A program made the translations under genes and the position numbers. Source: Nymphaea colorata (Eukaryota; Streptophyta; Magnoliopsida; Nymphaeales; Nymphaeaceae). From it: a DNA stretch of 64,000 nt. The stretch is from NCBI RefSeq assembly GCF_008831285.2, contig NC_045139.1, forward strand, positions 4,996,704-5,060,703, read 5' to 3'. Below, piece after piece: positions 47,001-59,476 of the stretch; position 1 is the first letter of the stretch; each line of letters starts with the position of its first letter. The notes beneath the pieces are model-generated. The model made no database searches, was not told where the DNA came from, and saw only the letters and a program-made list of their open reading frames with translations.

Positions 47001-48724
47001 AGGAATGTTTCTCTGTCCTGGTTTGGCATGGCTGAGGTAAGAAAACTTGTTTATGTTCTGTCCCTTTAAGATTATGAATCCGTGGCTACAGATATCCCAA
47101 TGATGCATGAATATTGAGAATTTCTAGGAATTCAGTAAATCAATCTTTCTGAAAGTTGTTTTAATATTCTTAATATATCCAGTGGTCGTTTATGTAATAA
47201 TGCCAAATAGCACAAGGGAGTCTGGTCTGGCACCTCAAAATATTCCAAAGTTGGAAAACATCTATTCGGCAGCGTCCTGAATATCTTTGGAAAGTTTGAC
47301 TTTAAAACCATCTTTTGAGGGCCAAAATCTAGTTTTTTCTGCAAAATATGAATCACCTTTCTTTAACAGGTTCTCCATTTTCTGGAATTATTTTCTGCCT
47401 ACAGAACATTCCTCAAAGCTCCTAGCCAAGCATGTTTCTGATCAGGAAACCATGGGAAAATGGTAGTTGACGTGGCATGGAACATTAGTAAATATTCGTA
47501 TAAATATCATGTTTTAGTTCTCTCCGGCCATGTCACATGCAGTAATATTATGAGTTCAATAAATGATGGGTGGTCTGGCCATTTTTCTCCATAAGGATAG
47601 TTCTGGCAATTGTGGTAGTAAAGCATAACTACAGGATCATTCAAGGCGTCATGTTTACATGTGGCGGCACTGGCACTGGTGGTGACTAATAATTGTACAG
47701 GTGTTGTAGAATGATGAAAACGTGGAGATAATATAGGCGGCATACTGGTGGTCCTGGACAAAGGTAAAAACATGACGAAAATATGAAGATGAGCAGTGAT
47801 GCTTGGCAGGTTAAGGAGAAGCTGACGATAGGCAAGAGAGTGATAGCAAAAATAGTTGCCGACCATTTTCTATGTTCCAGATGTATTCGATTACAAAATT
47901 AGGCTTGGGGAGGTCATACTGTTATACAAATTATTAGTAAATGACATCCAAATCCCAAGTGTTTTAAATTGTAAGTATTCCTAAATATTCAAAACTTTTC
48001 CAAGATGATATGAACGGACAATGTGTATGTCACTTCAAGAAAATTCCTTTTAAGTTTTTAACAATCATATTGAAGATCTTATGATCATATTACGAGTCTT
48101 CAGAAGATGATAAATATATACATGATACAGATTTAAAAATTGGTATCTTTTGATAAGTAGTGCTGAATGCCTTTTCTCGTTCATTTTTCTTATCTGGCCA
48201 CAAGTCACAGCTTCAGTTTCCTGTCTGATACATGAAACAAGGATTAGAAATTGGGACATTTTGGTGCACTGAACTTGGTAGTATGGATGCATTTCTTGTT
48301 TGTTTTGCTCTAGCTACATGTTGATTAATTGTATCAGTTTGCTTTCAGTTCCAGCTGGTTGCTTGCAAAACCTAAGACAGTTTGCAATAGATGCAACTAT
48401 ATGAGTTCTTTCGCCTTGACAACCTTGGTCCTGGAACAGTGTGTGCAGGTTATGGGCTCGTTTGATGGATGGAGCCAAGGAGAAGATATGTCACCAGAAT
48501 ATACAGGTGGCGCAAACAAATTTTCTGCAGAATTAAAGCTTAGGCCTGGAAGGTCTCTCTCTCTCCCCCCGGTGCGGTCATTTGGGTGAGCTACCTCTCT
48601 TAGCTTTTGCTGGATGTGCAGGTATGAGATCAAATTTTTGGTGGATGGAGAGTGGCAGCTGTCATCAGAGTTGCCTACTACAGGGGAAGGGATGATGGAA
48701 AACAATCTTCTGATCGTGGAATAG
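44045..48724 (+). CDS. PTST1: PROTEIN TARGETING TO STARCH (PTST), plastid CBM48 protein
   Basis: Exons 44045-44126, 44505-44857, 45873-45962, 46557-46625, 46708-46813, 46948-47036, 48440-48552 and 48622-48724 join in consistent phases to 334 residues. PTST is a plastid scaffold that binds granule-bound starch synthase through a coiled coil and brings it to starch through a CBM48 domain. Seen here: a Ser/Leu-rich N-terminus; a coiled coil (about 146-250) starting LTRKLSEANQHNRFLKRQLQ and running through LALMELELQALIGLAEEVA; then the CBM48 (about 264-334) with VMGSFDGWSQGEDMSPEY, KFSAELKLRPGRYEIKFLVD and GEWQLSSELPTTGEGMMENN. It ends LLIVE. The glucan-binding tryptophans are present. Exons 3-8 are secure. 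The exon 1/2 join (GNV|EQPYRC) rests on phase and consensus only. A decayed copy of exons 4-6 lies at 33295-34300. Confidence 0.9.
46189..46217. repeat. T14-G15 homopolymer junction
   Basis: Fourteen T followed directly by fifteen G in intron 3 of the PTST gene. Confidence 0.9.
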
Positions 48725-51001
48725 CAGACCCAAGTTGCCTGATTTAAGGATAGATCAGATCCTACAATCAGCATAAGCATTACATTAGTTTCTAATAACT
48801 ATATATGTTTTCTTCCTCTCTTTCTTTGCAAGGAGAGGGGTTATATTTATGTAGATATCCATTGAATGGGCTCGATAATCTAAAGTCAGTTTAATTATGT
48901 GCTTGCGCATTTATGGTTGGATGAGTTTGTTCTTGTTTCGTGTAGAGATTCCATCATTTTTTTCAGTCCTTGTATGGGTATTGTGTAAAAAATGCATGTA
49001 ATCTAAGATATACTCTCAGGTTTGTTAATTTAAAAATGTTTATTTCAACTCGAAGAAACTGCAGCCAGGTCAAGAGAGTTTGGTGGTTGTCCGGTGGCAT
49101 AAAATGAAGAGGCTGGCAACTCTATCCTTAAGACCCACGTCGACTTCACAAGAAGTTGATGTTCATGTTTAAGGGATGTAGCATAGCTGGTCTGGATGGA
49201 GAATGCCTACACAATGTGTCCTTGCAAAAATTTCTACGAGTGTTGCAACAATTTGAGGTCTAAAAAAGGTTGTATGTTTAATATGCTTTACTCTTTTTTC
49301 CTGTTCTCGGAATGTTGGCGTGAATCCGACGATATGTGACAGCTGATGCAAATCTTACTACAGACTTCTCAACTTGTTTAAATTGTATTTAAAGACAGAA
49401 AACAAGCCCATTTGGCTTGACTGATACGGCCCAATTCTCTGTATCATTTTGTAAAATGATTTACCTCCTATATTAGTATTGACGACAGCGCTATTTTGCC
49501 TTCGTGCAAAGCTTACATGTACGTTTCTCCCTTGGTGATCGGCAACCGGTGACCAACGTACCGGAGCGGCAAAACATAATACACATTATAATATATTATG
49601 CTCTTACCATGATGTGCTTTTTTTTTTGCTTCTTTTTATAAGAGACAAATCTAGGGAGCAATTAACCATTTGAATTGGGAAAACTGGGTGAGTAGTGAGT
49701 AGAAGGAGTATTTCATTCTACTACCCTACAAGAAACAAAGTCCTGATCCTTTTCCCATGTCTCTCTAGTGTACCAAGCCAGCTTTCAGTGCTTCAAGGTA
49801 GCATTTTCGCTATGCTTCAACTTGTATAGTGGTGCTTTCTTTTGTAATAGAACACACAAAAGTTGTTGTCAAGATAATTTGAAACACCACCTACGAACCC
49901 CAGTTCTGTCCATTGCTTCAACCCGCTTTTAGCTGGTGGGGCCAGTATGTGCAAAATATGTGTGTCGTCAAGTCAATTCTTCAATTCCTATAGGCGGTAT
50001 GTTCTTGGGCAAGCGTAATACCCAATTAAAACATTGTCTCCCTTCTCAGCCCCGATGCAACCTTAGGCTCTGAAGGCAAGGGGAATAAAGGAGGGGCCTC
50101 AGTCCTTTGCAGAACCACCACCACCACCACTTCTCATCAAGTTTAAGTCAATTTTTGCCAGAATTTTCCCGTTCATATAATTTTCCCACCACAAAAAATA
50201 CAGGATTTTCCTTTTCTGACAAGCCCTACGTCCCGAAAAGAACTGCAGCTTGAGTCCATAAAGTCAACAACGCCGTGGCCAAGAAACATGCGAGGCGACT
50301 TAAGTAAGTTTATATAGGTCATGACTTTGTTTCAGCGTAATTTGCAATATATTAACAATTCCCTTTGACCAGCTAGATGTCTGCTTCGGTTAAGACAAAG
50401 GCACAATAAAACAAAATCCAATAAGCCCCATGACATAAAACCGAATAAAATAAATAAAGGCAAAAATGATCAAATGACATGTAGATCATCTAAAGGACCT
50501 ACTACCAAAAAAAAGAATCATGTTTAACAGTGCATTAGAACAAAATTCACCTATTTTCTCAAGCAGATGCAAACTCAACACAAGCGGGGTTGGTAAGATT
50601 GGAGACATCCCCCCCTCCTCCAAGAGAGCCATAGAATCTCATAAAGCCACATTAGAAATCCTGCACCAGCCGACACTGTGGATACTGCATACTTCAGACA
50701 AATTTATCATCAATTTCTTGCACCAATATCCACGTTTTGTGCAAGTTTCCACCACCCTGGGACATACTATACATGCTTGTAGTTTGAGAACTAAAAACCA
50801 TGGCCATATTGACTGATCTGTTTTCCAGAAGTATATTAGAACTCCTTGGAAAAGTGGACAGGCTTCAAAAGCATTGCTCAAAGCTGGTGAACAGGCAACT
50901 TCGGTACGCCAGAACTTTGCATCAGAGAGGATTCTTCAGATACCAAAGCTTCAAGGATGGATTAGATTGGGAAGGAAAATGTTGTACTCATCAAGCATAA
51001 C
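48725..51001. other. Intergenic region
   Basis: 3' UTR of the PTST gene, then AT-rich DNA without a recognisable exon, running to the stop of the next, minus-strand gene. Frames near 50520-50816 lack any recognisable content. Confidence 0.45.
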
Positions 51002-53456
51002 TTAACGCTTGTTAAATTTCCTCCTTTTGGACTCGGCTTTTTGCCACTTTTTCTTTGGAACCAATCTGCTCTTTGGCTTTAACTTTAGCTCTGGTGAAAA
51101 CTGGAAGTTTGGATCTCGCATCCTTGCCTGTATGTCCTTGAAAAACTGTATGTTCAACTTCTTGGGCCCCCCTTCCCTCAGTTCTGCATATTCAGGTCCT
51201 GAGACAATGTTCTCAAAAGCTCCAATTAGGATATCTATGTCACTCATGACCTCCCATACATTGATATATCGCCCATCTGGCCCTTTTTTCAATTTCTTCA
51301 GAGCATTTTCAACAGCCAATTTTCGGGCTTGTTTTCCTGGAGAGAGTTCTTCTGGTTCTTGCTCTGCCTTTAATGCTTCTGAAAGTGTCCTATATTTTGG
51401 TTTTTCATCAAACTCAAACAATTTGTCTATATACTCATCGCTGCGTTCATTTGGACGGGCCTCAGTTGGAATATCATCATCATCATCACATTCACTACCT
51501 GTCCACAACGTTTTTTCTTCATCGCTTCCGGACCACACACTCCTTAATTCATCACTATCATCAGCATCAATAAGCTCTGCTTCTTTCTCTGCCTTGTCTT
51601 TTAGCTTTTTGATCTCTTCATTCATATCGCCATAGCTTGCATCTGTGTCATCACTTTCATCATCATCACTACTTTCTGTCCAGAATGAAGTTCTTTTCTT
51701 GGCATGTTTGTCCTGATGTTTTTCCTGTCTTCCATTTCCAGGTTCGCTTTTGCCAAAGAGGTTATAGGGAGTCTGCACACGCCCACGAGCATAAAATCGC
51801 AATGCTGGAGCAGTTAAGAAATCCTGAGTGCTCCGAGGTATCAAAAATTTGGAAGAAATCAAATGAGAAAAAATATCACTGGAGCACATCTACACACTTA
51901 TGCACCCATGCTGAAAAGACTATGAAAGTGCACTAATAATTCATTGCTCAAAAAGGAAAGGCAATTTGCATATTCCAAAATCAACTATTAGCTAGGGCTC
52001 CATCTCTGGCAATTTAAAGTTCCAAATTCAAGGTTGTGTAAAATAGAAAGTAGAGACAAAAAGGCTCTGATGGATGTTAGTGATTCAACTCCGTTTGGCC
52101 TTATCAAGTCGAGGCAGTACTAGTCAAGATCAAAACTAATAAGTTCCCTTGAACCATTACATGATTAATTTGTCTGCAAGCGTGTTTGTGTGTGGACATG
52201 AGAATGTCTGAAGTCAATCTTCAAAGAGGAACATCTACAAAAGATCATATTGATTGACAGAATTAACTCAGGGAAAAAGAAGATCAGATCTTCATGATAC
52301 TGTGGAGTGATCTAGATCTCAAAAGTTCACATTTCAGGAAGGAACACATCGTTTTCAGGAAAAATTTATCGAATTAAATACCGACACTGAACATTTTAAC
52401 ACAAAATCAAACATCAAAAATTTCCTTTTCCCTGAATATCATCTCTATCTTATATAAATGAAAGCAAAACCAAAATGTAAGAAAACCCTTCCAGGAAAAG
52501 AACTCGTGAAAATTAAAAACCAAATCTCATGTTCAAGAAGTTATGCAACGCAACCTCTACTGATAAATAGACATCACTTTGCATTGATTAGCCAAGCAGA
52601 TCCTGCATGTATTGTAGTGGAGGAAAAGAACTGCTTGTTTACTTTCATTGGTTTGCAAGGTATTCAATATAGAGTCAAGATGAATGCTGTTCACGTACTT
52701 CTGTTTAAACACACAGACTTTCATACAAACTTAGGAGGACAAAAAGATATGAAATGGTCAGTAAATAAAAACCAAACAGCAATTTGAATATGATCTCATC
52801 AGATCTTGCAAGCTTGAAGAGGATTCATATTGAGTTACAAATAAAAATATTCAAACTTTCAAAACTTCAAATACAATTCAAGTGAAATTAACAACTTCTT
52901 TTTAGGATTCCTATTGAGTTACAAATAAAAAATATTCAAATTTCCAAAACTTCAAATACAATTCAAGTGGAATTAACAACTTCCTTTTCATCATTTCCAC
53001 AAGCATGGTGAAGAACCATGTATTTCTCTTATAACAGGGTCCGGAACCGTATAACTAGAGGACGAACGATATTACTTTTTCTTTACTAACAATGGAAGTA
53101 AAGGTGCTTAAAATTCTTCAACTCCATAATGGAATCTATGTGATCTCAATTAAAAAGCAAAGTTAGCAATCAGATATTCCTCACAACATACCTCCAATAG
53201 GTACTCCTGTCAATCCTCTGCCAAGTAAATTGTTTAAAGCAGCCCCGGATTCAAACCTACAAAAGAATATTCACATAAAATCCTCTGAACTACATCCTAA
53301 ATGAAGGTGAATATCAGGACAAAAAATTATAGTAGAAAAAACAAATCAGGAAAAGGATGGAGCTTCTAGCATGACTTACCGCTGAAAATGTGATAGCTTC
53401 CCGCCAATCTTACTGAAAAGGAGAGATGCACATCTGTAAGAAAAACGATAAGCCAT
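51002..53456 (-). CDS. Conserved-looking protein of unknown function, probable mitochondrial targeting
   Basis: Not recognised as a named family. Exons 53380-53456, 53192-53256 and 51002-51804 join in phases 2 and 1 to give 314 residues. The N-terminus (MAYRFSYRCASLLFSKIGGK and on) is basic, Ser/Arg-rich and without acids, as in mitochondrial presequences. A YARGRVQTPYNLFGK stretch follows, then an acidic low-complexity region (SSDDDESDDTD, DDDDD), a helical part (DGRYINVWEVMSDIDILIGA) and a strongly basic C-terminus (PKKKWQKAESKRRKFNKR). A basic end and acidic middle suit an RNA- or ribosome-associated protein (inference). For exon 3 the acceptor ctccag|CA at 51804 was chosen over actcag| because only it matches the phase. 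A further leader exon is suggested by the acceptor gcag| at 53531. A copia element lies 609 bp upstream of the ATG. Confidence 0.75.
52817..52985. repeat. Tandem duplication, about 84 bp x 2
   Basis: Both copies run attgagttacaaataaaaa, atattcaaa, aaaacttcaaatacaattca, agtg-aattaacaacttc, with about five differences. In intron 2 of the 314-residue gene. Confidence 0.9.
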
Positions 53457-53531
53457 CCTTACTGCTCCAAGACTTAATGTCTGAAGATAGAATGCTGTCT
53501 AACAAATTCACCAATATTCTCTAGAGAGCAC

Positions 53532-54059
53532 CTGCAAGAATCATGATAAATAAATAAAGACTTTATAAAAAGGATGCTACCTCTGAACCCATACTCAACA
53601 CTGTACATGAATTTTTAGAGGCCATCTGATGAAATCATTTCTATAAGTGAAGTTTCATTACATGATGAATCTGAAGGCAGACAAATGCAAAGGGTACAGT
53701 TGACACCCAAAAAATTGCACCGCCTACAAGTTAAAATAAAAACGGGAAGGGGGTGGGGAAGGAGGAAGAGCTAGATTGGTTTGTGGATGATAAAGTAGGC
53801 TATTGCTACAAAAAAAAGTGGAATAGGAAAGGAATCAGTACAAGATAGCACTCCATTCAAATATCGCCTTAATGTCAGCTAGGGTTATTAACTAAAGTTA
53901 CACACTAAAAGAGGCAAGAAGGATGTAAAACCACGATCAAGCAAATACATAAGGAGAAACCTCTTTCAGACATGTTCAGGCATTTCAACAAACAATTAAC
54001 GCACGGCTTCCTTTTTTCTTTTTCTTTTTTTACAAGCCCAAGAGAACATCAGCGTCAGA
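53532..54059. other. Upstream region of the 314-residue gene (left of the copia element)
   Basis: Presumed leader intron; the 3' splice site gcag|gtgc lies at 53531/53532 on the minus strand. No exon seen. The matching leader exon may lie right of the retrotransposon, near 59870-60060 (CT-rich on the minus strand, with a gttagt donor). Confidence 0.35.
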
Positions 54060-54064
54060 CAAAG
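54060..54064. repeat. 5-bp target-site duplication, left copy
   Basis: caaag directly before the 5' LTR; the identical right copy is at 59722-59726. Confidence 0.9.
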
Positions 54065-54309
54065 TGTTGAACGTTATTATGTAACGGTTGAAGATCACAC
54101 CAAATCAAGAGGATGCGGTGGTCGACGTTGCAGATTGGGATATCGCAACAGTTTAGGAATCATAGATTTGGCAGAAAATCAGGGATTTGAACGTTGCTGA
54201 TTCTCATCCATTGTATCTATAAATACCTTGTAAATCATTCATAATATATATAAAAAATATAACCTACTCTTCTCTGCCCCTTCGTCGTCCTGTTCCTCTC
54301 ATTTTATCA
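54065..54309 (+). repeat. 5' LTR of the copia element
   Basis: 245 bp, tgttgaacg...attttatca. Contains a TATA-like ctataaata about 75 nt before a CT-rich end, the likely promoter. Confidence 0.95.
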
Positions 54310-54323
54310 TGGTATCAGAGCTA
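54310..54323 (+). other. Primer-binding site (initiator tRNA-Met)
   Basis: tggtatcagagcta immediately after the 5' LTR, the classical plant copia PBS. Confidence 0.9.
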
Positions 54324-55304
54324 CGTTGAAGTCGACCAGGACAAGCACGGGCAACATCTGCTCCATCCTGATCGTCCACAAGTAATCAGGATTGCGCAGC
54401 AGAAACCTTGCCTTTTTTCTTTTCTGTCGTTCCCCTTTCTGCCATAGAAATTCCGGCGCCCCTGTTTCTCTGATTCACCACCACCGGCGTCAGCCACCGT
54501 TGGTCTCCATAGTGCTCAGGCAGCACCCTCCCTTCGTTCCGGTTCCAACGAGCCCAAGCTCGACCGGAAACGACGCCTGAGTGGGCCGGAATCTACAGAT
54601 TTCCGGCCGTCTTCCCTGCTGTGTTCTCTTTTCTTCTTCCGCCAGAGAGACAAGCCATATCCAGGCGTGACTTTCTCTGAGGCACGAATTTGTTTGGAGG
54701 CGAATCAGAGGGTGATCAAGGCAGCATTGGATTCTGGAACGTGTCTATTATTTTTTGAACCCATTTGCACGATTTTTAAGCGATCCTGTGAAAAGATACC
54801 AATTTTACAAGTACCCGTGTTTTTTTCAAAACAAGCAGAACAGAGGAAACAACCGCCTGAACCCTGCCACGAAATCAGCCGGCAATATCAGGCGACGTCA
54901 AGGGTCGAGGAAGGACCCGTCTGAATCGTCAGCTTTTGAGCCTCAACTCCAACAATTTTCAGAATTTTTGAACTGGGCGTTGAAAAGCTATAGATTTTCA
55001 AACTTGCGCCTGTTTCTGGAGAACCCTGTTACAATCCCCTTTTTTGGACAACAAACATCGGGTCCCCTGCTACCGCCTCAACTTGGCAGCTCAGCCACCA
55101 GAAGGCGATTCCAACGGTGTCCCGGCAGTGATCGACGAGCTCTCTGTTTTATTCCTGTCTGCCATATTTGCGGCCAAAGAAACGCTGAAAAGAGAACTAA
55201 CATGGTAGAACGCGACAAGGGCACCATCAGATTCAATGTTTTATAGTTCAATTTTCCGTGGACAACCCTGATACATGTCTTACATAATTATGAAACATGG
55301 AAAA

Positions 55305-56118
55305 GGGTCATGACCATGACCATGACCATGGCCCTTTTAGCAAAAAATAAGATGAGTTTTGTCTATAGTTTTATACCAAAACCCACGGCTTTCCATTAGT
55401 CATGACCATGGCCTTTTTAGCAAAAAATAAGATGGGTTTTATCGATGGTTTTATACCAAAACCCACGGCTTCCCATTCCCTCGTAGTCTCTTGAGAAAGA
55501 TCCAACAACATGGTACTTTCTTGGTTACTTAATTTTCTTCACAAGTCTTTAACTTTCATAGTCGTTTATGCTAAAAATGCTGCGGATGTTTGGAATGAAT
55601 TAAAGACTAGATTCTCTCAGTCAAATGTTCAATGTCTATATCAGATCCAACAACATATTATTAACTGCAAGCAGAGACAATCTTCAATTAGTGCTTATTA
55701 TACTCAAATCAAAGGGCTTTGAGATGAGTATGATTCGCTAGTTACTCTTCCCACCTATGAATGTGGGGCTAGGAAAGCGCATGATATTCAAGAACATGAC
55801 AGACTAATTCAGTTCTTAATGGGACTGAATGAAAGCTATGGAGCCATTTGGAGCCAGATCTTGCTTATAGATCTCATTCCTAATACATCCAAGGCTTACG
55901 CCAAGCTAGTTCAAGAGGAATGCCAATGTGAACTTCATGTTCCCCTTCAATCTGATAGCATTTCTGCGGCTGCGGTAAAGAAACAAAATTATGACAACAA
56001 CAGGTTCAAGGGTCGAACCAAACCTCAATGCGAGCATTGTGAAAGACTTGGGCACATCAAAGCCCACTGCTACCATCTTCACTGTTTTCCCAAAAAGAGC
56101 ACTTCTAGTGGCCTATGA
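55305..56118 (+). pseudogene. copia gag, broken
   Basis: The Gag start is recognisable as ALLAKNKMSFVYS-like residues, which occur twice because of a tandem duplication. A UBN2-type capsid region follows (DVWNELKTRFSQSN, QIQQHIINCKQ). A TGA replaces what is usually tryptophan after YYTQIKGL (about 55721). Then come LMGLNESYGAIWSQIL and a CCHC zinc knuckle, CEHCERLGHIKAHC (CX2CX4HX4C). Stops and frame changes separate these parts, so no full Gag can be made. Confidence 0.85.
55309..55480 (+). repeat. Tandem duplication of about 82 bp inside gag
   Basis: Two copies of catgaccatggccttttta then gcaaaaaataagatg, tttataccaaaacccacggc. The duplicated unit length is not a multiple that keeps the frame open, and a stop lies at the junction. 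Confidence 0.85.
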
Positions 56119-56316
56119 CAGCAACCTTAAGCAAATCTTCATTCTACCAATGATGCATTGCCAATCTCTCCATCAACAAAGCCTCAAGAACAACCAACTT
56201 CTTTCACGGCAGATATTTATCGTCAGTTTATATAATTTGTAAATTCCAAAACACCCAAAGTCAACCTTGCAGGTATATTAAACTCACTTATTGTTTGTTT
56301 GGTCTCATATCAAGTA

Positions 56317-59300
56317 TGGACAATTGATACTGGAGGAGCTACACATCACATTACCAATTGCCTGTCGAACCTTGTTAGCTCAGTCTAATCCTGTCAAGCT
56401 CCCAAATGGTTCGACCACTTCAGTTACTCATGTTGGTCAATGTCATTTAAATTCTTTACTCACGTTGTATCATGTCTTATGTGTTCCCACCTTTTCCTTA
56501 AACCTTATATCTGTGTCAAAGTTGGTTTTTGAAAACAAATGTCATGTTATCTTTGATACCCATTATTGTACAATTCAGGACCGACGCTCGATGAGGACGA
56601 TTGGGAAGGGTAGGATGGAGAACGACTTGTATATCCTTGAGGATGAAGAACCACACGCTGCCGCAGCCTCACCGAACCAATCCCATCTATGGCATGTTGG
56701 ACTCGGTCACCCTTCATTTGCTCACCTAAAGTCATTATTTAGTTTTATTGATTCTTCTCATGTTAATGAACATTGCTCCATATGTTATCTTGCCAAACAA
56801 ACTCGGCTACCATTTTCAAATAGTTCAATATCTACCACTAGCATATTTCAGTTGATCCATTGTGATATTTGAAGAGGTTATCAAAAACCTTCATTATCTG
56901 GTGCACATTATTTTCTCACTCTTGTGGATGATTTTTCACGTTGCACGTGGGTCTTTCTCATGCATTACAAATATGAAGCATTTTTTTACATTGAAAAATT
57001 CATTAATCTTGTGGAAAATCAATTTCAAACCTCTATTAAAAAAATTCGTAGTGAGAATGGAGCTGAATTTTTTTCTGCAAATATGGAAAATCTTTTACAC
57101 CATAAGGGCATCAAACGTCAACATTCTTGCGTCGCCACACCACAACAAAATGGTGTGGTTGAACGTAAACACAAAGATCTCTTAAATATTGCCTGCGCTT
57201 TTCGTTTTCAAAGATCTCTTAACTGCTGCCTATTTAATCAATCGTTTGCCAACACATCCTTTACAAAATAAAACCCCTTATGATGTTCTTTATTGGCAAA
57301 CTCCCAAATATGATCATATTCGGGTTTTTGGCTGTTTATGTTATGCTCACAACATTAGTAAGACTCACAAATTTGACTTGCGCTCACGCAAATGTGTCTT
57401 TCTTGGATACCCTTTTGGTCAAACTTCTTATAAACTTTATGATCTTGACAGTCATGATGTTTTTACTAGTCGAGATGTTAAGTTTATAGAAAACATATTT
57501 CCTTTTCAAAACCGCCAAGACCAAGATAATGGGGTTGTTATACCTCTCCCATCACAAGAATCTTTTGAATATGCATACCAACCTCATGCCCCTAGCCCAC
57601 AACCTCACTCACCTACACCGACAACCTCACCACAACCAAATCCCCATCATCAGATCACCACCAACCCACCACCGTCGATGTTATCACCACCAATGTTATC
57701 ACCACCAACCATGAATCTCATCAACTTCCATTACGGCGATCAACTAGACGGCGCATTCCATATTCACGACTTACGGATTATCATTGCCACTTCATCACTC
57801 AACCCACATCATCTGAATCAACGTCGGTGCCTATGCAACCTAACAGAACAAGGTATGCCATGAGTTAATACCTCCATTTATACAAGTTTTCTCCTAAATA
57901 TCAAGTGTTTTTTACATCTATTCTCAATCACCATGAGCCGTCAACCTTCCAAGAAGCAATGCAACATCAAGAATGGAGAAATGCTATGGCTGCTGAAATT
58001 CAGGCTTTAGAAATGAACTCGACTTGGGACGTGGTTTCTCTCCCACCAGGTAAACACCCTACTGGTTGCCGATGGGTATATAAAATCAAATATCATGCCG
58101 ATGGTACTATCGAACGTTACAAAGCTCGTCTCGTTGCTAAGGGTTATACTCAAACAGAAGACATTGATTACACAGAGACTTTTTTTCCTGTCGCTAAAAT
58201 TACCACCATTCGATGTCTCTTATCTATTGCAACCATCAAGGATGGAGTCTTTTTCAAATTGATGTCAACAATGTCTTCCTCCATGGTGATCTACAAGAAG
58301 AAGTCTATATGACGCTTCCTCCGGGCTTTACCCGACAGGGGGAGAATAAGGTGTGTCGGCTAAACAAATCCTTATATGGTCTCAAACAATCATCTTGCAA
58401 CTAGTCTTTTGAATTAACAGAGACCCTCAAGCAACTTGGTTTCTCTCAATCGAAGACAAACTATTCCTTGTTTTTCAATATCAACAAACATGGCAGTATG
58501 TTCATCATTGTATATGTTGATGACATAATAATCGTATGAGACAATCATGATGCTATCAAGAAACTGAAAGTCATCCTCAACAGTAAGTTTCAGTTGAAAG
58601 ATTTGGGAGAGTTGAAATATTTTTTGGGCATTGAAGTAGCTCGATCCATGAAAGGGATATTCTTATCCCAAAAGAAGCATATGATGGATATCTTACATGA
58701 AGCCGGATACAGTGGCGCCAAACCTAGTGAAACACCCATGAAGCAACATTTAAAATTAGATGAAGAGAGTGGGCAATTGTTAAAAGATCCCACCTTTTTC
58801 AAGAAATTAATTGGTTGCTTGGTTTGTTTAACCATTACACGACCCGATATTTTGCATAGTGTTCACATGTTGAGTCAATTCATGTCGCAACCAAGAACAA
58901 CTCATTTAGAGGCAGCCTTCAGAATACTTCGATACATCAAGTCGAGAACAAGTTATGAGATTCTATTGTCATCCCACAGTGACATGATAATCAAAGTTTT
59001 TTGCGATTTTGATTGGGCATCTTGCCCAATGACAAGGAGATCCACTTCAGGTTTTCGTATTTTCATTGGAGAAAGTCCAATATCTTGGAAAGTTAAGAAA
59101 CAAACAACTGTTTCAAGGTCTTCAGCAGAAGCCGAATATAGAGAAATGACACTAACTTCTTGCAAGATGACATGGATAAGGTACATCCTTAATGACATTG
59201 GAATTACTCATCATCAACCAATGGAATTGCATTGCGACAATCAAGCAACAGTACACATATCTGCAAATCCGGTGTTTTATGAAAGAACAAAACACATTGA

Positions 59301-59469
59301 AATTGACCGCCATGTTGTTCGAGAGAAGATCCAAAGAAAGAAAATTTGTACTAAGCAAATTGACACTAAAAATCAAATTGCAGACATTTTTACTAAGGTG
59401 TTGGGAAAGGATTCGTTCGTAAAATTCAGATGCAAGTTGGGTCTCATCGATCCTGGAGCACCAACTTGA
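56317..59469 (+). pseudogene. copia pol (protease, integrase, reverse transcriptase, RNase H), broken
   Basis: Protease signature WTIDTGGATHH at about 56317. The GAG-pre-integrase zinc region HLWHVGLGHPS...CSICYLAK lies before about 56870, where a TGA interrupts it. The integrase core has VDDFSR and PQQNGVVERKH, but the usual SDNG aspartate is glutamate (SENGAEF). The RT part starts EWRNAMAAEIQALEMNSTWD, shifts frame near 58255, continues through [11 protein letters not shown] and LYGLKQS, and has YVDDIII followed by a stop. The last 291 codons (58594-59469), KDLGELKYFLGIEV through the RNase H motif DNQATVHISANPVF, are intact. At least four disruptions make pol non-functional. Confidence 0.9.
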
Positions 59470-59476
59470 GGGGGAG
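59468..59476 (+). other. Polypurine tract of the copia element
   Basis: gagggggag directly before the 3' LTR; it overlaps the last codons of the RNase H frame. Confidence 0.85.

Noticed and set aside
51805-51889. Longer start of exon 3 in the 314-residue gene (frame open to 51889)
   Set aside because: Using it would need an unspliced start or the actcag acceptor, which is out of phase with exon 2; ctccag|CA restores the frame.
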